12,498 bases of DNA from Microcaldota archaeon (lineage in GTDB: Archaea > Micrarchaeota > Micrarchaeia > Anstonellales > Bilamarchaeaceae). The stretch spans positions 1 through 12,498 of the forward strand of contig JAHFGR010000020.1 of assembly GCA_023247345.1 (NCBI GenBank), read 5' to 3'. This document shows positions 11,756 to 12,498 of the stretch, one piece after another. The translations under genes and the position numbers were made by a program. The stretch's first letter is position 1, and each line of letters opens with the position of its first letter. Below the pieces are notes generated by a model. It worked only from the letters and a program-made list of their open reading frames with translations, was not told the origin of the DNA and made no database searches.

Positions 11756-12403
11756 ATGTCACCGCTCGCGTTTAGAAGTTCGAACAGCAAAAATGATTCT
11801 GCCCCTCAGAAATGGCGAGATGCAAATCCGTTTATCTTGATTGGAAGAACTTATTTGTTGGTTGATGACGCTATCCATCGCGGTGTTAATAAAACTGCAG
11901 AGAAAATTGAAAACAGTAAAGTTGGAAAAAAATTAGGTTTAACTAAAATAATACAAGCGCGCGTTCTTCTAACTATAGGATATAGTGAGTGGATTTGCTC
12001 GGATATTGTTAAATATGGAGTAAACATAAATAAAATAAAAGTTTTGGGTTTTATTGGTGGTTACCTTATTTATAATCATCTGATATCAGGTTTCGCACGA
12101 ATTAAGATAACGGATTCGTTGATAGCTAAAAATCCAGTGGACGTTTTAATTGATATGTACAATAAAACAATGCGTTTTATACTTTTTGCTACTGGAACTT
12201 TTTGTACTGTATTTAATACAGCACGATTTGAATTACAATCGCTTCTTGATTCGCTATCATTTGTTGCTATTGGAAGCGGAGTCCATCTAGCATCCTCAAG
12301 CAATGGCATGCTCGACCGCTTTAAAGACAAGGTTAGCGAAATTTTGAAAGCTTTTGAACCTGTAACTGCGCCAATTCCGCAAACAGTTGAAGTGAAGAAT
12401 TAG
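11756..12403 (+). CDS. Hypothetical membrane protein, 215 aa
   Basis: I do not recognise this family. The N-terminal 60 residues are polar and charged. Hydrophobic segments follow at about 63-85, 94-113 (KVLGFIGGYLIYNHLISGF), 139-157 (RFILFATGTFCTVFNTARF) and 163-181, so it is probably an integral protein with up to four TM helices. Segments one and four are weak. The C-terminus is an amphipathic helix plus a Pro-rich tail (FEPVTAPIPQTVEV). There is no catalytic motif. It has its own promoter, divergent from pyrG. Its stop codon overlaps the stop of the convergent gene at the window edge by four bases. Confidence 0.7.
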   Translation: MSPLAFRSSNSKNDSAPQKWRDANPFILIGRTYLLVDDAIHRGVNKTAEKIENSKVGKKLGLTKIIQARVLLTIGYSEWICSDIVKYGVNINKIKVLGFIGGYLIYNHLISGFARIKITDSLIAKNPVDVLIDMYNKTMRFILFATGTFCTVFNTARFELQSLLDSLSFVAIGSGVHLASSSNGMLDRFKDKVSEILKAFEPVTAPIPQTVEVKN

Positions 12404-12498
12404 ATTTTATTCAATGCTTCTTTTATATCATTAATTCCAGCTTTTGTAATTATCAGCGGCAAACGCTCTTTTTCTGATATTTTAACAGCAAGTTTATC
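12400..12498 (-). CDS. C-terminal end of an unidentified protein (partial)
   Basis: A minus-strand frame enters from the right edge and ends at a TAA at 12400-12402, giving the last 32 residues. They include SEKERLPLIITKAGINDIKE and end ALNKI. The pattern of a short beta strand (LPLIITKAG) followed by a helix (INDIKEALNKI) is that of a soluble alpha/beta domain. The family cannot be named from this fragment. It overlaps the stop codon of the 215-aa gene tail to tail, which is common in compact genomes. Confidence 0.55.
   Translation of the reverse strand, partial: DKLAVKISEKERLPLIITKAGINDIKEALNKI

Noticed and set aside
1..12498. Signs of a mobile element, phage, CRISPR or defence system
   Set aside because: No transposase, integrase, cas gene, toxin pair or repeat array was found; the small HTH protein alone is not enough.

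Overview
This window looks like an AT-rich archaeal chromosome segment, probably from a DPANN-type lineage (a Micrarchaeota-like host is a guess). It carries an archaeal-type S-adenosylmethionine synthetase, a CTP-dependent riboflavin kinase fused to a winged helix (RbkR/RibK type), a short archaeal HemK/Mtq2-like methyltransferase, and TATA boxes centred about 24-29 nt upstream of many start codons with no Shine-Dalgarno site between. That spacing implies largely leaderless transcription. I used it to move two starts (the His-rich membrane-anchored protein to 5086 and the protein ending at 9393 to 9938). A minority of genes have clear SD sites: the MscS-like protein, the SAM synthetase and the small membrane protein at 9022.

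Layout. 1-1094: minus-strand HEAT-like protein cut by the window edge, preceded by a Cys-rich lipoprotein. 1258-2603: coiled-coil protein on plus, convergent with an unknown protein and a Nudix hydrolase on minus. 2813-3336: small HTH protein convergent with a small ORF whose 5' region holds two related inverted repeats. 3433-4205: MscS-type TM-helix protein and its terminator. 4304-4390: GC-rich 87-bp segment with perfect 12-bp terminal inverted repeats, a candidate structured RNA. 4439-6270: methyltransferase diverging from a His-rich extracytoplasmic protein plus ribK, around one shared TATA element. 6274-7086: unknown protein. 7243-8442: SAM synthetase. 8443-8865: an interrupted tRNA gene. 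8866-9428: two very small ORFs around a two-TM protein. 9393-11648: unknown protein and CTP synthase on minus. 11756-12403: membrane protein. 12400-12498: C-terminal end of another minus-strand gene.

The main discovery is at 8529-8824. A complete tRNA-Val(GAC) can be assembled from three pieces: 8529 to about 8543, about 8600 to 8643, and 8811-8824. A roughly 56-nt insert sits in the D loop and a 167-nt insert in the T loop at the 59/60 position. All four stems re-form when the pieces are joined, including a 7-bp acceptor stem whose strands lie 281 nt apart. The T-loop junction has a 3-nt bulge, 4-bp helix, 3-nt bulge arrangement like a relaxed archaeal splice motif. The long insert is a string of four hairpins. 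Read without removing the inserts, the region looks like noncoding DNA full of inverted repeats.

Metabolic content (SAM, CTP, flavin cofactor, NDP-sugar clean-up) is housekeeping. The remaining proteins are mostly unrecognised small or membrane proteins typical of reduced archaeal genomes.
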